DNA from: Notamacropus eugenii | Lineage: Eukaryota > Chordata > Mammalia > Diprotodontia > Macropodidae | NCBI RefSeq assembly: GCF_028372415.1 | Contig: NC_092872.1 | Span: 264,455,008-264,519,007, forward strand | DNA length: 64,000 nt | Reading direction: 5' to 3' | Shown: piece after piece, positions 1 through 11,937 of the stretch | How the letters are laid out: the number at the start of each line of letters is the position of its first letter | How positions within the stretch are numbered: the first letter of the stretch is position 1 | The notes under the pieces: model-generated | Database searches by the model: none | The model's input: the letters and a program-made list of their open reading frames with translations, nothing else | Told to the model about the DNA's origin: nothing | Position numbers and translations under genes: made by a program

Positions 1-683
1 GTTTTCTCAAAATCAAGCATATGTAGAGCCCAGTTTGTCAGGGAGTAATTGTAAAGACACAAATACAAACAGAAGTGCAATTTTGTATTCTAAAGCCAAA
101 TAATTTCCTCCATACTTTCTGAATTCCAAAGAGAGAAACCAGTTAAGTATGTGGGCAAAACAATAAAAGTTCCACATTTTGCTCCTCTGATGTTTTTCTG
201 AAATTGCATTTTAACCAATGCTTTTGATACCTGAAATAAGGTGATATGATGCTAGATTTAAAGTTGCCATGGACTTCAAGAACCATCTAGTTAATCCTAC
301 TCATTCTTTTTGACTTCTAGATAAGAAGCTGGGTGGTTCAGTGACTTTTCCTAATATCACACTAGAAGTAAGCAGCAGAGGTTAGTTTTTCACCCAGGTT
401 TTCTAAACTGAGAATTCGTGTGCTTTCAGCACTGGACCATAATGTAAGTGTGTGTATCACTCAGAGTGAATTTACACCTTATAAAGGATGAATGAGTCCT
501 TTTCAGATTTGAGTTGATCCTTCTGTTCCTTGAGAATATCAAATTTGGAGTTGACAATGTAGCTCCTTTGCACAGGAAAATGGCAAGACCACTAGAGAGC
601 TAGACAAATTCTAGCTAGTCAAACACAAGGAACTTATATCTGAACTGGGGAAACAACACAAACACAGAGAAGCAAATAGAAAT
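1..683. other. Unique AT-rich DNA with a faint MIR-like piece
   Basis: No gene is visible. Around 265-440 the order 'catctagttaatcc', 'gtgacttttcctaatatcacactagaagtaagcagcagag' (read loosely) and an 'accc aggt' ending resembles the reverse half of a MIR-type SINE, where a short tract about a tested-base count precedes 'aagtgacttgcccaaggtcacac'. The match is weak and its edges cannot be set by eye. The rest has no recognisable motif. Confidence 0.4.
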
Positions 684-696
684 TAGACAGACAGAC

Positions 697-755
<59 letters not shown>

Positions 756-799
756 CAGATAGATAGATAGATAGAAAGAAGGAAAGAAAGAAAGAAAGG

Positions 800-861
<62 letters not shown>

Positions 862-862
862 C

Positions 863-909
<47 letters not shown>

Positions 910-1090
910 CATAGATAGATAGATAGATAGATAGATAGAAAGAAGGAAAGAAAGAAAGAAAGAAAGGTAGATAGATAGATAGATACATAGATAGATAGAT
1001 ACATAGATAGACAGATAGATGATAGATAGAGATAGACAGACACAAGATAGGAGACAGACAGAAAGATGACAAATATATACATAGATAGAG
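684..1090. repeat. (GATA)n compound microsatellite
   Basis: About 400 bases are almost pure GATA/TAGA tetramers, opened and closed by GACA repeats and broken by two GAAA/GGAAA islands. The two islands (near 775-800 and 939-967) are followed by the same GGTAGATAG and lie 164 bases apart, so part of the array was probably duplicated as a block. All three reading frames on the minus strand stay open and give repetitive Tyr-Leu-Ser-Ile strings. These are a result of the tetramer and not genes. Confidence 0.95.
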
Positions 1091-1479
1091 TAATAAATGA
1101 ATTTAGAGAATCACAGTTAAAAATTCATCTATACCAATTTACCCATGAATTTTGTCAATGGTCATAAATACATAATTCATCAGTATTCAGATTTTTAAAT
1201 GTTTGATCAAAATTTTTTTGTCCTCTAAGAAAACAAGTTCACATCTGCCTCACTCAGATCTACAGAAGTGTAAATACCAAATAAATTACTAGGTAAGTAC
1301 TGAAATTAGATACCTTAAAGTACTAAGTGGGGATCTCTCCTTCAACATTATCAAATGAATGACCACCCAGTGTCTCTAGAGGAAAGGACCCTAATTCCCA
1401 GGCTTTGAGACTACCCATTCTACATTTAGATTACATTAACTTGCAGCATTAACTCTTGAATTGACCTAATCTCATCACT
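1091..1479. other. Unique AT-rich DNA
   Basis: No ORF of note, no repeat family recognised. Confidence 0.5.
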
Positions 1480-1770
1480 TTGAAACTTCTGTTCGTTGTT
1501 TTAGTTTTTCCTCTTCAGTGAAACATACACCTTGAAAGTACTGTCACCATGTAATTTGCCCTCATGTACTTAGAGAAAATCATCATACTCCCCTTAAGTC
1601 ATCTTTTATCCAGAAAACAAAGCATATTATGTAAATGCTCCTCATATAGCATGGTCTTGAAGACTTTCTAAGTTTCCTTCTACAATACTTCCAATCTTAA
1701 GCATGTCCTTTGTAAAATGTGGTAGACAGAGTTGTACACAGCAATCCTGGTATTATCTGATCAGGTCAGC
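1480..1770 (-). mobile_element. Ancient L3/CR1-type LINE fragment
   Basis: The order of motifs fits the well-known amniote CR1/L3 3' region read in reverse: a stretch equivalent to 'atcatactccccttaagtc', then 'cagaaaacaaagc', then 'ctcctcatatagcatggtcttgaag', then a tract about 'gtagacagagttgtacacagcaat'. It is highly diverged and not coding. The call rests on remembered consensus order. Confidence 0.5.
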
Positions 1771-2700
1771 AAAGTAGAATATATATTCACCTGTATTAAA
1801 TATTATTTTCTTTAAAAGTTTGACATAGAAAAACAAATCCCAAATGAAGTCTCAATTAGATATCTCATGTGGCAATATCACCAGTAGCCAAAATGATGGG
1901 GGCAAAGGTTTTAAAGTTTTAGTTTATGCAGAGTTAAGTATTATTGCTACTTAATATTTCTCTGTAAAAAAATTTCTTGAAATGTAACAAAATTAAAGCT
2001 ATGCAATAAACTTTGTGCCACAAATACAGGAGACAACACAAGCATACAGAGAGCCTACCCCAGTGAGAGAAGGGAAGCAAAGTTCCCTTTAATAAGCCAT
2101 AGAGTCTTTTGTGTACTTACTCAATCATTTCATTAAAATATGTAGAAGAAGAAAAAAAAGTTGTCAATTAAATCAGAGTAACTAAAATTGAAAACTTGCT
2201 TTCTGATTTAACTTTTGGAAGATAAAATCTTGATAAATTTAGAAATGTTAACTTCTTCATTGAGTGCACTTTTCATTCACAAAGCAAAAATTTTAATTAC
2301 AACATTATGTTTGAATGAATACTTTAGGTCTAAATCTTCTTTCTACACATTTGTCTTGGACGAATATAGTCTATTTAAATTCACATACATATACATATAA
2401 GAATTAGGTATGCATGTATGTATGTATTATAGAGAGGCAGAGAGGCATTATGGATAGAAGGTTGGCAAGCTATTCAGTATGAAGCACCATCTCTGAATGA
2501 TGATAACAACAATAGATGTGTGTGTATCCCAGACCAATATAGATAAATGTACGCATACATATGCATATATAAATGTAACTTTTAGACTAAAAAACCCAAA
2601 AGACTGCAAAAACATTTAAACTTAAAGATATTCATTTAAAAAAAATACCATGGGAAAGAAATTTCTTTTAACTTTTAAAGGAGCATTTAATTCATTGAAG
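1771..2700. other. Unique AT-rich DNA
   Basis: Nothing recognised beyond a short TATG run near 2,410-2,430. A 61-codon open frame near 2,215 is compositionally ordinary for AT-rich DNA and has no domain. Confidence 0.45.
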
Positions 2701-2739
2701 GAGATAATGGCATTTACACAGATTTATTGCATCTGGTTT

Positions 2740-3060
2740 GGAAGACCAAATTAAAAAAAAAGTTTACCAAGTTCAAAAAAATGCACACATATCTATATCT
2801 ATATCTTTTTATCTATATATGTGCATATTTATCTACTATATATGTATATATGTGTGTATTTATGCTTATACCTATATGTCATATTTATATTTATATCTAC
2901 ATCCATATTTATATCAACATCAATATCTATATCTCCATACTTACACCCCCATACACATACGTGTGTGTATTAATACACATAGATGCATGTCTATACAACA
3001 TATACACATGTAAATGTCTATATATTCCATGTACATATACATACTTTCTTCCAAAGTTCT
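2740..3060. repeat. Degenerate TATATC/TATA simple-sequence region
   Basis: A long run of imperfect TATATC, TATG and TACA units. Open frames here are Tyr/Ile-rich products of the repeat and are not listed as genes. Confidence 0.8.
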
Positions 3061-3149
3061 TTTATGGAAAGCACATTTAGATCTAAGAGACAAATGTATT
3101 CACTTATACATGTAAGTGCACAGTGGTAAAAATAAAATTAATTTATATA

Positions 3150-3345
3150 ATATTCTATGGTTTTCTGAGTGCTTTGCTTACAGTGTTTCACTTTTATCAC
3201 ACAATCACCTTGTGGAATAAGCAAGAGGGGGATTATCAAATCCATTTTGCTGAATAAGAAATGGAACATAAAGTGTCAATTGTCTTGCCATTGATTTGAT
3301 GGTAAATGCTAGAATCAATATTTGAACCTAAGTGTTATTGACTAC
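3150..3345 (-). mobile_element. MIR-type SINE fragment
   Basis: The run 'tttgcttacagtg', 'atcacacaatcacc', 'ccattttgctgaataagaaa' and 'tttgaacctaag' follows the order of MIR/THER consensus seen from the 3' end (small-exon-like 'cattttacagatgaggaaac' then 'tcgaacccaggtc'). It is diverged by many changes, typical of a repeat that predates marsupials. Confidence 0.6.
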
Positions 3346-3496
3346 ATTTATTTTTTAAAAATCTATAAACATCCATCAGTAATGATTGAGACATTATATT
3401 AGAGCAAGGGCCAACTTGGAGTTAGGAAGACCTAAGTTCTGGCATGGATTTTCTGTAGTACAGATACAGATATGTAGATAAATATATAAAGTTTAT

Positions 3497-3742
3497 GGGC
3501 AGCTGGGTGGTACAGTAGATAGAATGCTGGGCCTAAAGTCAGGAAGATTCATCTTCCAGAGTTCAAATTTGGTCTCAGACCCTCAGTAGCCATGTAACCC
3601 TGGGTAAGTCACTTAACCCTGTTTGTCTCAGTTCCTCATCTGTAAAATGATCTGGAGAAGAAAATAGCAAATAACTCCACTATCCTTGGCAAGCAAACAT
3701 CCAATGCAGTCACGAGTTGGACACAATTGAAATGACTGAACA
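3497..3742 (+). mobile_element. tRNA-derived SINE, MAR1-type, near full length
   Basis: It begins GGGCAGCTGGGTGG and runs through a tRNA-like box B (GAGTTCAAATTTGG), then 'taaccctgggtaagtcac', 'ctgtaaaatgatctgg' and ends in the block before GACACAATTGAAATGACTGA. This layout of about 245 bases is that of the marsupial MAR1 family, transcribed by RNA polymerase III and moved by LINE proteins. It is not a tRNA gene: the tRNA part is only the head. Confidence 0.8.
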
Positions 3743-3895
3743 TATATAGTTTATACATATTCCATAGAAATATGCATAGAGATATGTACATATTTATGAT
3801 ATGAGAGCATAAATTTATAATTTTATTATACAATTGCTAATGTAATACAGCATGAGTTGTTTGGATACAAAATATGTCAAGGAATTCAAAAATGA

Positions 3896-3896
<1 letters not shown>

Positions 3897-3964
<68 letters not shown>

Positions 3965-3982
3965 TCTCTTTTCCCTCTCCAG
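3897..3982. repeat. (TC)n microsatellite
   Basis: About 75 bases of nearly pure TC, with a few TTTC interruptions near its right end. Confidence 0.97.
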
Positions 3983-4770
3983 GAAAGTGATATAGCAAGA
4001 CATCCTCCAAAAATCAATTTGAAATTATAGGCATTGATCATCATTTGGGACTCAAAGCAAAGTTTCATAAAGTTCATAGAGCATTGTGTTATTTGGATTT
4101 TTAAATCTTTAAGACATTAATTTTGCTCAGAGATGGTAAACAAAAAGTATTTGACCCAGCAGTACAATTGTACATGTGTGAGTTTCCATTTCCAACTGTG
4201 AATCTTCATTTTCTTTCTTGAACTACATTTTTATGCTATTATGTACATTAACAGACACATCAGTGGTTTGTTTTTGTTCTCTCCAGCAAAGAATACATCC
4301 AAACACTGCAAAAAGCTAAATGTAAAGGAATGAGACATTGAAAATTTAACTTATGTAGTATTAATTCATATCAATACTTCATGAAGAATTAAGTATTTCA
4401 ATAAAGTACTATTAATGTTTTTGACATTCTTAATAATGTTTATCATACATAATGATACACATGGTTCAGGAGATTGTGTACTAGGTTTTCTTTTAGCATT
4501 TCCAATGAACATTGGAGCATTCATGCTTTAATGTCTGCTAGATTCATGATTTGATAGGTGTGACTCATTCTCTGCTAGTGCAGATCATAACCAAACTATA
4601 CTTTCCTCTCTTGGTCGTTCCTCATAAGGGTCTTTTCCAGAGATCTTCAGACTGGATTTGCTTACTATATTAGGATCTTTTCCCTGAAGCTTTTGGTATT
4701 TTGTGAAACACCAGTAAAATACTCACTGTCTATCTGTTATCATTGGTTTTCACTTCAAGAGTAGAAAACA
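3983..4770. other. Unique AT-rich DNA before L1 copy A
   Basis: No gene or repeat family recognised. Confidence 0.5.
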
Positions 4771-5491
4771 GGGCGGAGTCAAGATGGTGGAGTGAGAGCA
4801 AAGACTCACCTAAGCTCTTGGACAAACTCCTTTGCATACCTCTGAAAGGAGAATCTGACCAAATTTTGGAGGTGAAGAATACAGTGAGACTTTCAGCCTA
4901 CATATTAAACATCAGTAAGTCACCTACATGAACTTCCTGGAGCCAGAACAGCAGAGTGATCTGTAAATGCTCTCTCCTCCCTGCTTGATGACCTTGAAAG
5001 AATCATAAAATATTTCCCCAGAAAAATCCAGGATCAGAAGGAACAGCAGAGGGGGCAAATAGTCTCATAACACCTGAGGCTAGGAAAATAACTAAAGGGG
5101 ATTCCTCCTACTGTGGCAGAGGCAAACCAGAAGGACAGAGGACCCAGGGTGGAGAAACTTGCTCTAGGACCCAGGCAAGCCTATGTGCCAGGAGAGGAGA
5201 CCCAAGAGAGGTGGGAACCCGCACAAGCATCTAAGCGTACTTCAGCACTCCAGGGGAAAAGGGAAGACAATAGGGCAGCTGGAATCACCATCACCTGAGC
5301 TTGCCTTTGACTCAGTTCAGCTGAGGAGACTTCCAGTGACCAGACCACTCCTCCCCCACACTTAAAAAGCTAATCCCAGGCTGATTGGGGAAACACAAAA
5401 CAAAAACCTGCTCTTAGCTTTTTCACATATCAGTTCAACACCAAGCTCTGCAGCTTCTAACCGAAAGAACCAGAAGCCACAAAACACAATC
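4771..5491 (+). promoter_or_regulatory. L1 copy A 5' UTR
   Basis: This is the internal-promoter region of the element. Compared with copy B it lacks 236 bases, with the join at a short 'gac' that flanks the extra segment in copy B (24,969 and 25,205). The open frames inside it (near 5,113-5,365) have no domain and overlap in different frames, so I treat them as chance. Confidence 0.7.
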
Positions 5492-6628
5492 ATGAATAAA
5501 AAAAAGCAAAAGAAATGCGACAAAAGCAAAGAATCTTTCTATGGGGATAAGGACAAAAACACAAAGACCAAAGAGGTCAGTACTGAGATTGTACTTCCAT
5601 CTGAAACTTCAGAAGGGTCTATGAACATGCACAAACAGATCTCCTGGAACAACTGAAGAAAGAAATAGAAGAAAAACTGGCCAACGATTTTAAAATTATA
5701 AAAAAAAAAAGAATTCACAGATGAGAACATCTCTTTGAAAAAGAAAGTTGAACAAATGGAAAAGGAAGTGCAAAAATTAACTGGAAAAAATCATTCCCTA
5801 AAAGGAAGAGTTGGTCAAATGGAAAACAAAACATAAAACCTAACTGGGAAAATTGGACAAATGGAACAGGAAGTACAAAAATTAACTGGGGAAAATAACT
5901 ACTTAAAAGGAAAAATTGGACAAATGGAAAAGGAGATGAAAAGTTAACCGAAGAGAACAATTTGATAAAGATTAGAACTGGACAAGTAGAAACTAATGAC
6001 TCTATGAGACAGCAAGAATCAGTCAAACAAAATATAAAGAATGAAAAGATAGAAGAAAATGTAAAATATCTAATTGGAAAAAACAACTGAACTGGAAAAT
6101 AGATCCAGGAAAGAACATTTAAGAATTATTGGCCTGCCAGAAAATCATGATGGAAAAAAGAGTCTGGACAATATTTTCCAGGAAATCATCAAGGAAAATT
6201 GCCCAGAAGTGCTAGATTCAGAGGGCAAAATACTCATCGAAAGAATCCACCGTTCCCCTCCCAAAAGGGATCCCAAACTCAAAACTCCAAGAAATATCAT
6301 TGCCAAATTCCAGGCCTATCAAATGAAGGAGAAAATGCTACAGGCAGCCAGAAATAAACCATTCAAATATCGAGGACCTAGAGTCAGGACCACAAAGGAC
6401 CTTACAGCTTCTACATTAAAAGATCAAAGGAATTGGAATTCAATATTCCATAACGCACAGGAGTTGGGACTACAGCCAAGGATCAACTACCCAGCAAAGT
6501 TCAGCATCACATTTCAGGTAAGGAGAAGGCCATTCAGTGAAATAAGCGATTTCCAGAAATTCCTCACAAAAGCACCAGATCTTAATAGACAATTTGATCT
6601 TCAAGTGCAGGTCTCAAGAGAATCATAA
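5492..6628 (+). pseudogene. L1 ORF1p (copy A), broken
   Basis: ORF1p is the RNA-binding trimeric chaperone of L1 that coats its own transcript in cytoplasmic particles. The reading starts at a Met followed by a Lys-rich stretch (MNKKKQKK). A heptad-rich middle (5,740-6,050, repeats of 'MEKEVQKLTGKN' type) is the coiled coil. From 6,074 an uninterrupted 184-codon stretch holds the RRM (RIIGLPENHDGKKSLDNIFQ, IERIHRSPPKRD) and the C-terminal domain (STLKDQRNWNSIFHNAQELG, INYPAKFSI). Total length of about 378 codons is normal for the family. Stops and frame changes lie before 6,074; the RRM/CTD half is open. Confidence 0.9.
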
Positions 6629-7205
6629 AAAGGTAAAAGGGGAGTGGGGCAGAATTTGTTATTCAATTTGGGGAAATTGTTTGCCTCACTATAAGGGAAG
6701 ATGATACCTATTAATCTTGAGAACTGTGCATCTATTATGAAATATGAAAGATATATACATAGAGGGAACAGGTATAAAGTAAATGATGTCATGTTAAAAA
6801 TATGATTTAAGTATGCAAAGGGATTATAATAGGAGATGTGAAAAGGAGGAAGCAGAAAATGGCAAATTGCATCACAGGAAGAAGTGCAAAATTATAGCAG
6901 AGAGAAAGAGGGGAGGGAGACGAGCATTGTTTGAGAGGTACTGATTTCTTTCAAGGAGGGAACAATAAACTTAAGTAGATCTTCCTAACTTGCTCTATAG
7001 GCAATAGGAGAGGAAGGGGGAAGAAAGGAGAGGGAAGCTAAAAGGGAGGTAAGAAGCAATAAGGGCAAAGGGGAGTAAGAGGGAGGGGGAATAAAAGAAG
7101 GAAGGGAAGGCTGCAGGAGGAGGTGGTGAAAAACAAACACTATTGAGGAGGCAAAGGGAGATCGGAGAGCGAAAAAACCACAAAGCACAAATTGTGGGAA
7201 GGAGA

Positions 7206-10200
7206 ATGGAGAGAAATACATGGATTGTAATCATAACTGTGAGTATGAATGGAATGAACTCTCCCATAAAACGGAGATGGACAGCAGAATGGATTAAAAG
7301 CCATAATTCAACCATATGTTGTTTAGAAGAAACACATTTGAAATGGGGGGATACATACTGGAAAAAGGTAAAAGGTTGGAGCAGAATGTATTGTGCTTCA
7401 GCTGATGTAAGAAAAGCAGAAGTAGCAATCCTAATTTCAGAAAAAGAAAAAGCAGAAATAGAACTAATCAAAAGAGATAAGGATAAAAACTACGTCTTGC
7501 TAAGGCAACATAGACAACGAAGCAATGTCATTACTAAACATGTATGCTCCAAGTGGTATAGCATCCAAATTATTAGAAGAGAGGTTGGGGGAGTCGAAGA
7601 AAGAAAGTGACAACAAAACTATACTAGTGGGGGAACTCAACCTCCCCCTCTCTGAACTTGACAAATCTAACCTCAAAATAAACAAGAAAGAAGTTAAGAA
7701 GGTAAATAAAACTCTCGATAAGGTACATATGGCAGATCTCTGGAAAAAAATTGAATGGGAATAGAAGGGAATATACCTTTTTCTCAGCAATACCTGGCAC
7801 ATTTACAAAAATTTACCACGTACTAGGACATAAAAGCCTCACAATCCAGTGCAGAAAGGCAGAGATAATCAATACATCCTTCTCACATCATAATGCAATA
7901 AAAACTATATGTAATAAAAGGTAATGCAAAGATAAACCAAAAATAATTTGGATAATAAATAATCTAATCCTAAAGAAGGAGTAGGTTAAAGAAGAAATCA
8001 TAGAAAAATTCAACAACTTCATTCAAGAGAATGACAACAATGAGACAATTTACCAAATCTTATGGGACACTGAAAAAGCAATTCTTATGGGAAGTTTTAT
8101 ATCCTTGAATGCCTACATAGATAAAATAGAAAAAGAGGAGATCAATAACTTGGGCATGCAGTTGAAAGAGCTAGAAAAAGAATATATTGAAAATCCCCAA
8201 GTAAATACCAAATTAGAAATACTGAAAAGAAAAGGAGAGATTAATAAAATGGTAATTAAGAAAACTATTGAATTAATAAATAAACCAATTGTTGGTTTTA
8301 TTAAAAAACTAATAAAATTGATAAACCTTTGGTCAATTTGATTTAAAAAAAGAAAGAAGAAAATCAAATTACTAATATTAAAAATGAAAGAGGTGAACTC
8401 ACCTCCAATGAGGAGGAAACTAAAACAACAATTACAAATTACTTTGCCCAACTTGTGCCCACAAATCCTATAATCTAAACGAGATGGATGAGTATTTTAA
8501 AAAATACAAATTGCCCAGATTAACAGAAGAGGAAGTTGAATACGTAAACAACCCCCTCTCAGAAAAAGAAATTGAACAAACCTTCAATGAACTCCCTAGG
8601 AAAAAATCTCCAGGGCCAGATGAATTTACAAGTGAATTCTATCAAACATTTAAAGAACAGTTAATTCCAATAACTATATAGACTATTTTTGAAAATTGGG
8701 GAAGAAGGAGTCCTCCCAAATTCTTTGTATGATACAAATATGGTTTTGATACCTAAACCAGGAAGAGACAAAACAGAGAAAGAAAATTATAGACCAATTT
8801 CTCTAATGAATAGAGATGCAAAATAATATATTATGATCAGGTAGGATTGATACCAGGAATGCAGGGCTGGTTCAATATTAGAAAAACTATTAGCATCGTC
8901 AATCATATCAACAACAAAACTAAAAAAACCACATGATTATCTCAATAGATACAGAAAAAGCTTTCCACAAAATACAACATCCATTACTATTAAAAGCACT
9001 GGAGAACATAGGAATAAAGGGAACTTTTCATAAAATAATAAGCAGTATCTACCTAAAACCTTCAGCATTTCCAATAAGATCAGGGGTGAAACAAGGATGT
9101 CCATTATCACCGCTATTATTCAGTATGGTACTAGAAATGTTAGCTATAGCAATTAGACAAGATAAAGAAACTGAAGGAATAAGAACAGGGAAAGAAGAAA
9201 GTAAGTTATAATACTCTTTGCAGTTGATATGATGATTTACTTAGAGAATCCCAGAGACTCAAGTAAAAAACTACTTGAAATAATAAACAACTTTGGCAAA
9301 GTTGCAGGTTACAAAATAAACCCTCAAAAATCTTCTGCATTCCTATATATTATCAATAAAGTCCAACAGCAAGAGATAAAAAGAGAAATCCCATTTAAAG
9401 CTAGGGTAGACACTATAAAATATTTGGGAGTTTACCTGCCAAAACAAACCCAGGGATTATATGAACACAATTGCAAGACACTTTTTACACAAATAAAGTC
9501 AGATTGAAGTAAGTGGAAAAACATCAATTGCTCATGGGTAGGCAGAGCTAATATAATAAAGATGATAATTCTACCTAAATTAATTTGCTTTTTTAGGCAT
9601 ACCAATTATAGCCATACCAATTAAACTATCAGATGATTAGTTTTTAGAGCTGGATAAAATAATATTAAAACTCATCTGAAAGAACAAACGGTCCAGAATA
9701 TCAAAGGGACTAATGAAAAGAAATGCTAGGGAAGGTGGCCTAGTGCAACCAGATCTCAAATTGTACTATAAACCAGCAATTATCAAACCTCTTGATATTG
9801 GCTAAGAAACAGAAGGGTAGACATGTGGAATAGACTTCGCACTCAAGACACAGTAAGCAAGGAATATAGCAACCTCCTGTTCGATAAACCCAAGGACCCC
9901 AGCCTCTGGAATAAGAACTCACTGTTCAATAAAAATTACTGGGAAAACTGGATAACAGTGTGGCAGAAACTAGGCATAGACCCATGCCTGACACTCTACA
10001 CAAGAATAAAGTCCAAATGGGCACACAATCTAGGTATAAAGATGGATACCATGGACACACTGGAGTAACAAGGAATAGTGTAGTTATCAGATTTAAGGAG
10101 AAGGGAAGAATTTTTGACTAAAGAAGAGATAGAAAGCACTGTGAAATGCAAGATGGATAATTTTGATTACATTAAACTGAAAAGGTTTTGCACAACCAAA

Positions 10201-10965
10201 CCCAATGCAACCAAAATTTGGAGGGATGTAGTAAATTGGGAGAGAATTTTTACAGCTAATCTCAGGGATAAAGGCCTCATTTCTAGAATATATAGAGAAG
10301 TGAATCAAATGTACAAGTACACAAGTCATTCCCCAGTTGATAAATGGTCAAAGTATATGAACAAGCCATTTTCAGAGGAAGAAGTTAGAGATACCTATTA
10401 TCATATGTAAAAATGGTCTAAATCACATTTGATTAGAGAGATACAAATCAAAACAACTCTGAGGTACCACATCACACCTATAATATTGGCAAACATGACA
10501 AAACAGGAAAATGATAAATATTGGAGAGGTTGTGGCAGAGTTGAGACACTAATTCATTGGTGGAGCTGTGAGCTCATCCAGCCATCCTGGAGAGCTGTAT
10601 GGAACTATACCCAAAGGGCTACAAAAATGTGCATATCCTTTGACCCAGCAATATCGTTTCTAGAACTGTATCCCCAAGAGATCATAAAAATGGGAAAGGG
10701 TCTCATATGTACAAAAATATTTATAGCATTACTCTTTGTAGTTGCCAACATAGTGATGTCATTTTGGTCCTCTTTGACAATGAAGGACAAAAACTAAAGG
10801 AGACATTTAGAATGGGGAATGGCAGAATAAATTATGGTATATGAATGTAATGGAGTACTATTGTTCCATAAGAATTGATGAACAAGAAGACTTCAGGGAC
10901 GCCTGGATGGACTTATATGATCTGATGCTGAGCAAAAGGAGCAGAACCAGCAACAATCATAGTGT
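7206..10965 (+). pseudogene. L1 ORF2p endonuclease/reverse transcriptase (copy A), broken
   Basis: ORF2p nicks target DNA and reverse-transcribes the L1 RNA there. Visible parts in order: APE-type endonuclease (SMNGMNSPIK, CCLEETHL, NMYAPSG, then GELN where most L1s have GDFN, and SHHN where copy B has SDHN); the reverse transcriptase ([11 protein letters not shown] near 8,945, [20 protein letters not shown] near 9,090, and the catalytic box as FAVD near 9,221 instead of FADD); and the C-terminal Cys-rich region (YWRGCG near 10,520). Many stops and frame changes separate these. The endonuclease His/Asp and RT Asp losses would each abolish activity on their own. Confidence 0.9.
10746..10815 (+). 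other. 70-bp foreign patch in L1 copy A matching the RTE end at 40,103-40,172
   Basis: Where other L1 copies read '...ctggaagtcaaggggatgcc...' before GGGGAATGGC, copy A instead has 70 bases equal to the reverse complement of 40,103-40,172 at 68 positions. The match covers the RTE 3' tail (ATTTTGGTCCTCTTTGACAA, GAAGGACAA) and, beyond it, 22 bases that are the flank of the RTE copy at 40.1 kb and are not shared with the RTE tail at 34.5 kb. See findings. Confidence 0.9.
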
Positions 10966-11205
10966 GAGAGTTTTTTTCTGGTAGACTTGGAACTTTGTAA
11001 TAACTCAAAAACTTAAAAAAAAAATTCCCAATAATTTTATAAGGCAAAATGCCTTCCACATTCAGAGAAAGAAGTATGGAATTCATTCGCAGAATATAGC
11101 AGAACATGTCTGTGTGCGTGTGTGCGTGTGTGTGTGTGTTATGATTTGTTATTTGATTTCTTCCATTTATTTTAGTTCGTCTACATAGCATGACTATCGT
11201 GAATA

Positions 11206-11885
11206 AAATAAATTGGTCATCTACATAGCACTGATTACTTATGTCAAGTAAACATGAATTTAGAAAATAAACCACCATCTAGAAATTGAATTTAAATTGT
11301 TCTATTTTGTCTCAGATAGAAGAACCAAGAATTTAGACTAGAAGTAGCAAAAAAAAAAAAAATGGGTCTCATGTTGGAAAAAAATTATTTAAAATCATCC
11401 TAATAATTTTAAATTTAAGTGGAACTTCTGAAGATATCATCTATCCCCATCATTGGATATGTCCCTACTACATCTAGAACCACTTCACAAATTCTATGGA
11501 GATGATTAATCTTAATTTAGAAGTTGGACTATTTTGAGTGTTTCTGATATTATAGTTTTCTAGACCTAACCCTAGATATGTGTAAAAATAGAGTCAGCTT
11601 CTCTATTTGTTATGTCATTTCAAATAAAGCATATTTGGTTTATATACAAAGTTATATTTATATATATATGTGTGTGTATAAATTTATATATAAAATGAAA
11701 AGAATGAACTCAATCAACTCTAAGGTCCCTTTAGCTTTGCATCTATAATCCTAAAATTCTGTAAGATAATACTAGTATTTTATCCATTTTACAGAAGAGA
11801 AAATTGAAGCTTAGAGAAGTTAAAAAACCTTTAAAATTTGAGAGACTTGGCCAAGGTATCCCAAGGCACATATATCTCTTACCTT

Positions 11886-11887
<2 letters not shown>
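11206..11887. other. Unique DNA with MIR-like remnant
   Basis: At 11,700-11,880, 'ctaaggtccctttagctttgcatctataatcc' and then 'tatccattttacagaagag' with 'cttggccaaggtatcccaaggcac' read as two MIR/WSINE-type tails of opposite sense. No gene. Confidence 0.45.
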
Positions 11888-11929
<42 letters not shown>

Positions 11930-11937
11930 ACACACAG
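11888..11937. repeat. (CA)n microsatellite
   Basis: Fifty bases of CA with a single TACA interruption. Confidence 0.97.

Larger units (their letters stand above)
4771..11205 (+). mobile_element. L1 copy A, nearly full-length, inactive
   Basis: A LINE-1 of 6.4 kb in sense orientation. It opens with GGGCGGAGTCAAGATGG, the start shared with copy B at 24,848, and carries a 5' UTR, ORF1, an intergenic purine-rich spacer, ORF2 and most of the 3' UTR. The last ~150 bases seen in copy C (33,415-33,577) are missing: the match stops soon after 'agcatgactatcgtg'. No poly(A) tail or clear target duplication is found. Both ORFs are broken. ORF2 lacks about 50 bases near 8,824 and about 35 near 9,075 (between GCA repeats) compared with copy B, and carries a foreign 70-base patch at 10,746. 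The element cannot be active. Confidence 0.95.

Noticed and set aside
615-1082. Long minus-strand open frames of YLSI repeats, up to 155 codons
   Set aside because: They are the tetramer GATA read in three frames; no start context, domain or non-repetitive part.
684-1090. CRISPR-like array
   Set aside because: No unique spacers; tetramer microsatellite in a vertebrate genome.
2727-3080. 117-codon Tyr/Ile-rich open frame
   Set aside because: Lies wholly in degenerate TATATC simple sequence.
3497-3742. A possible tRNA gene because of box A/box B-like sequences
   Set aside because: No cloverleaf can be drawn, and the same unit recurs at 33,920 and 48,849 with a SINE tail; it is a tRNA-derived SINE.
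3815-4077. Open frames rich in Arg-Glu repeats
   Set aside because: Translation of the (TC)n tract on the minus strand.
6995-7471. 158-codon minus-strand frame rich in Ser/Phe/Pro
   Set aside because: Shadow of the L1 intergenic spacer and ORF2 start on the other strand.
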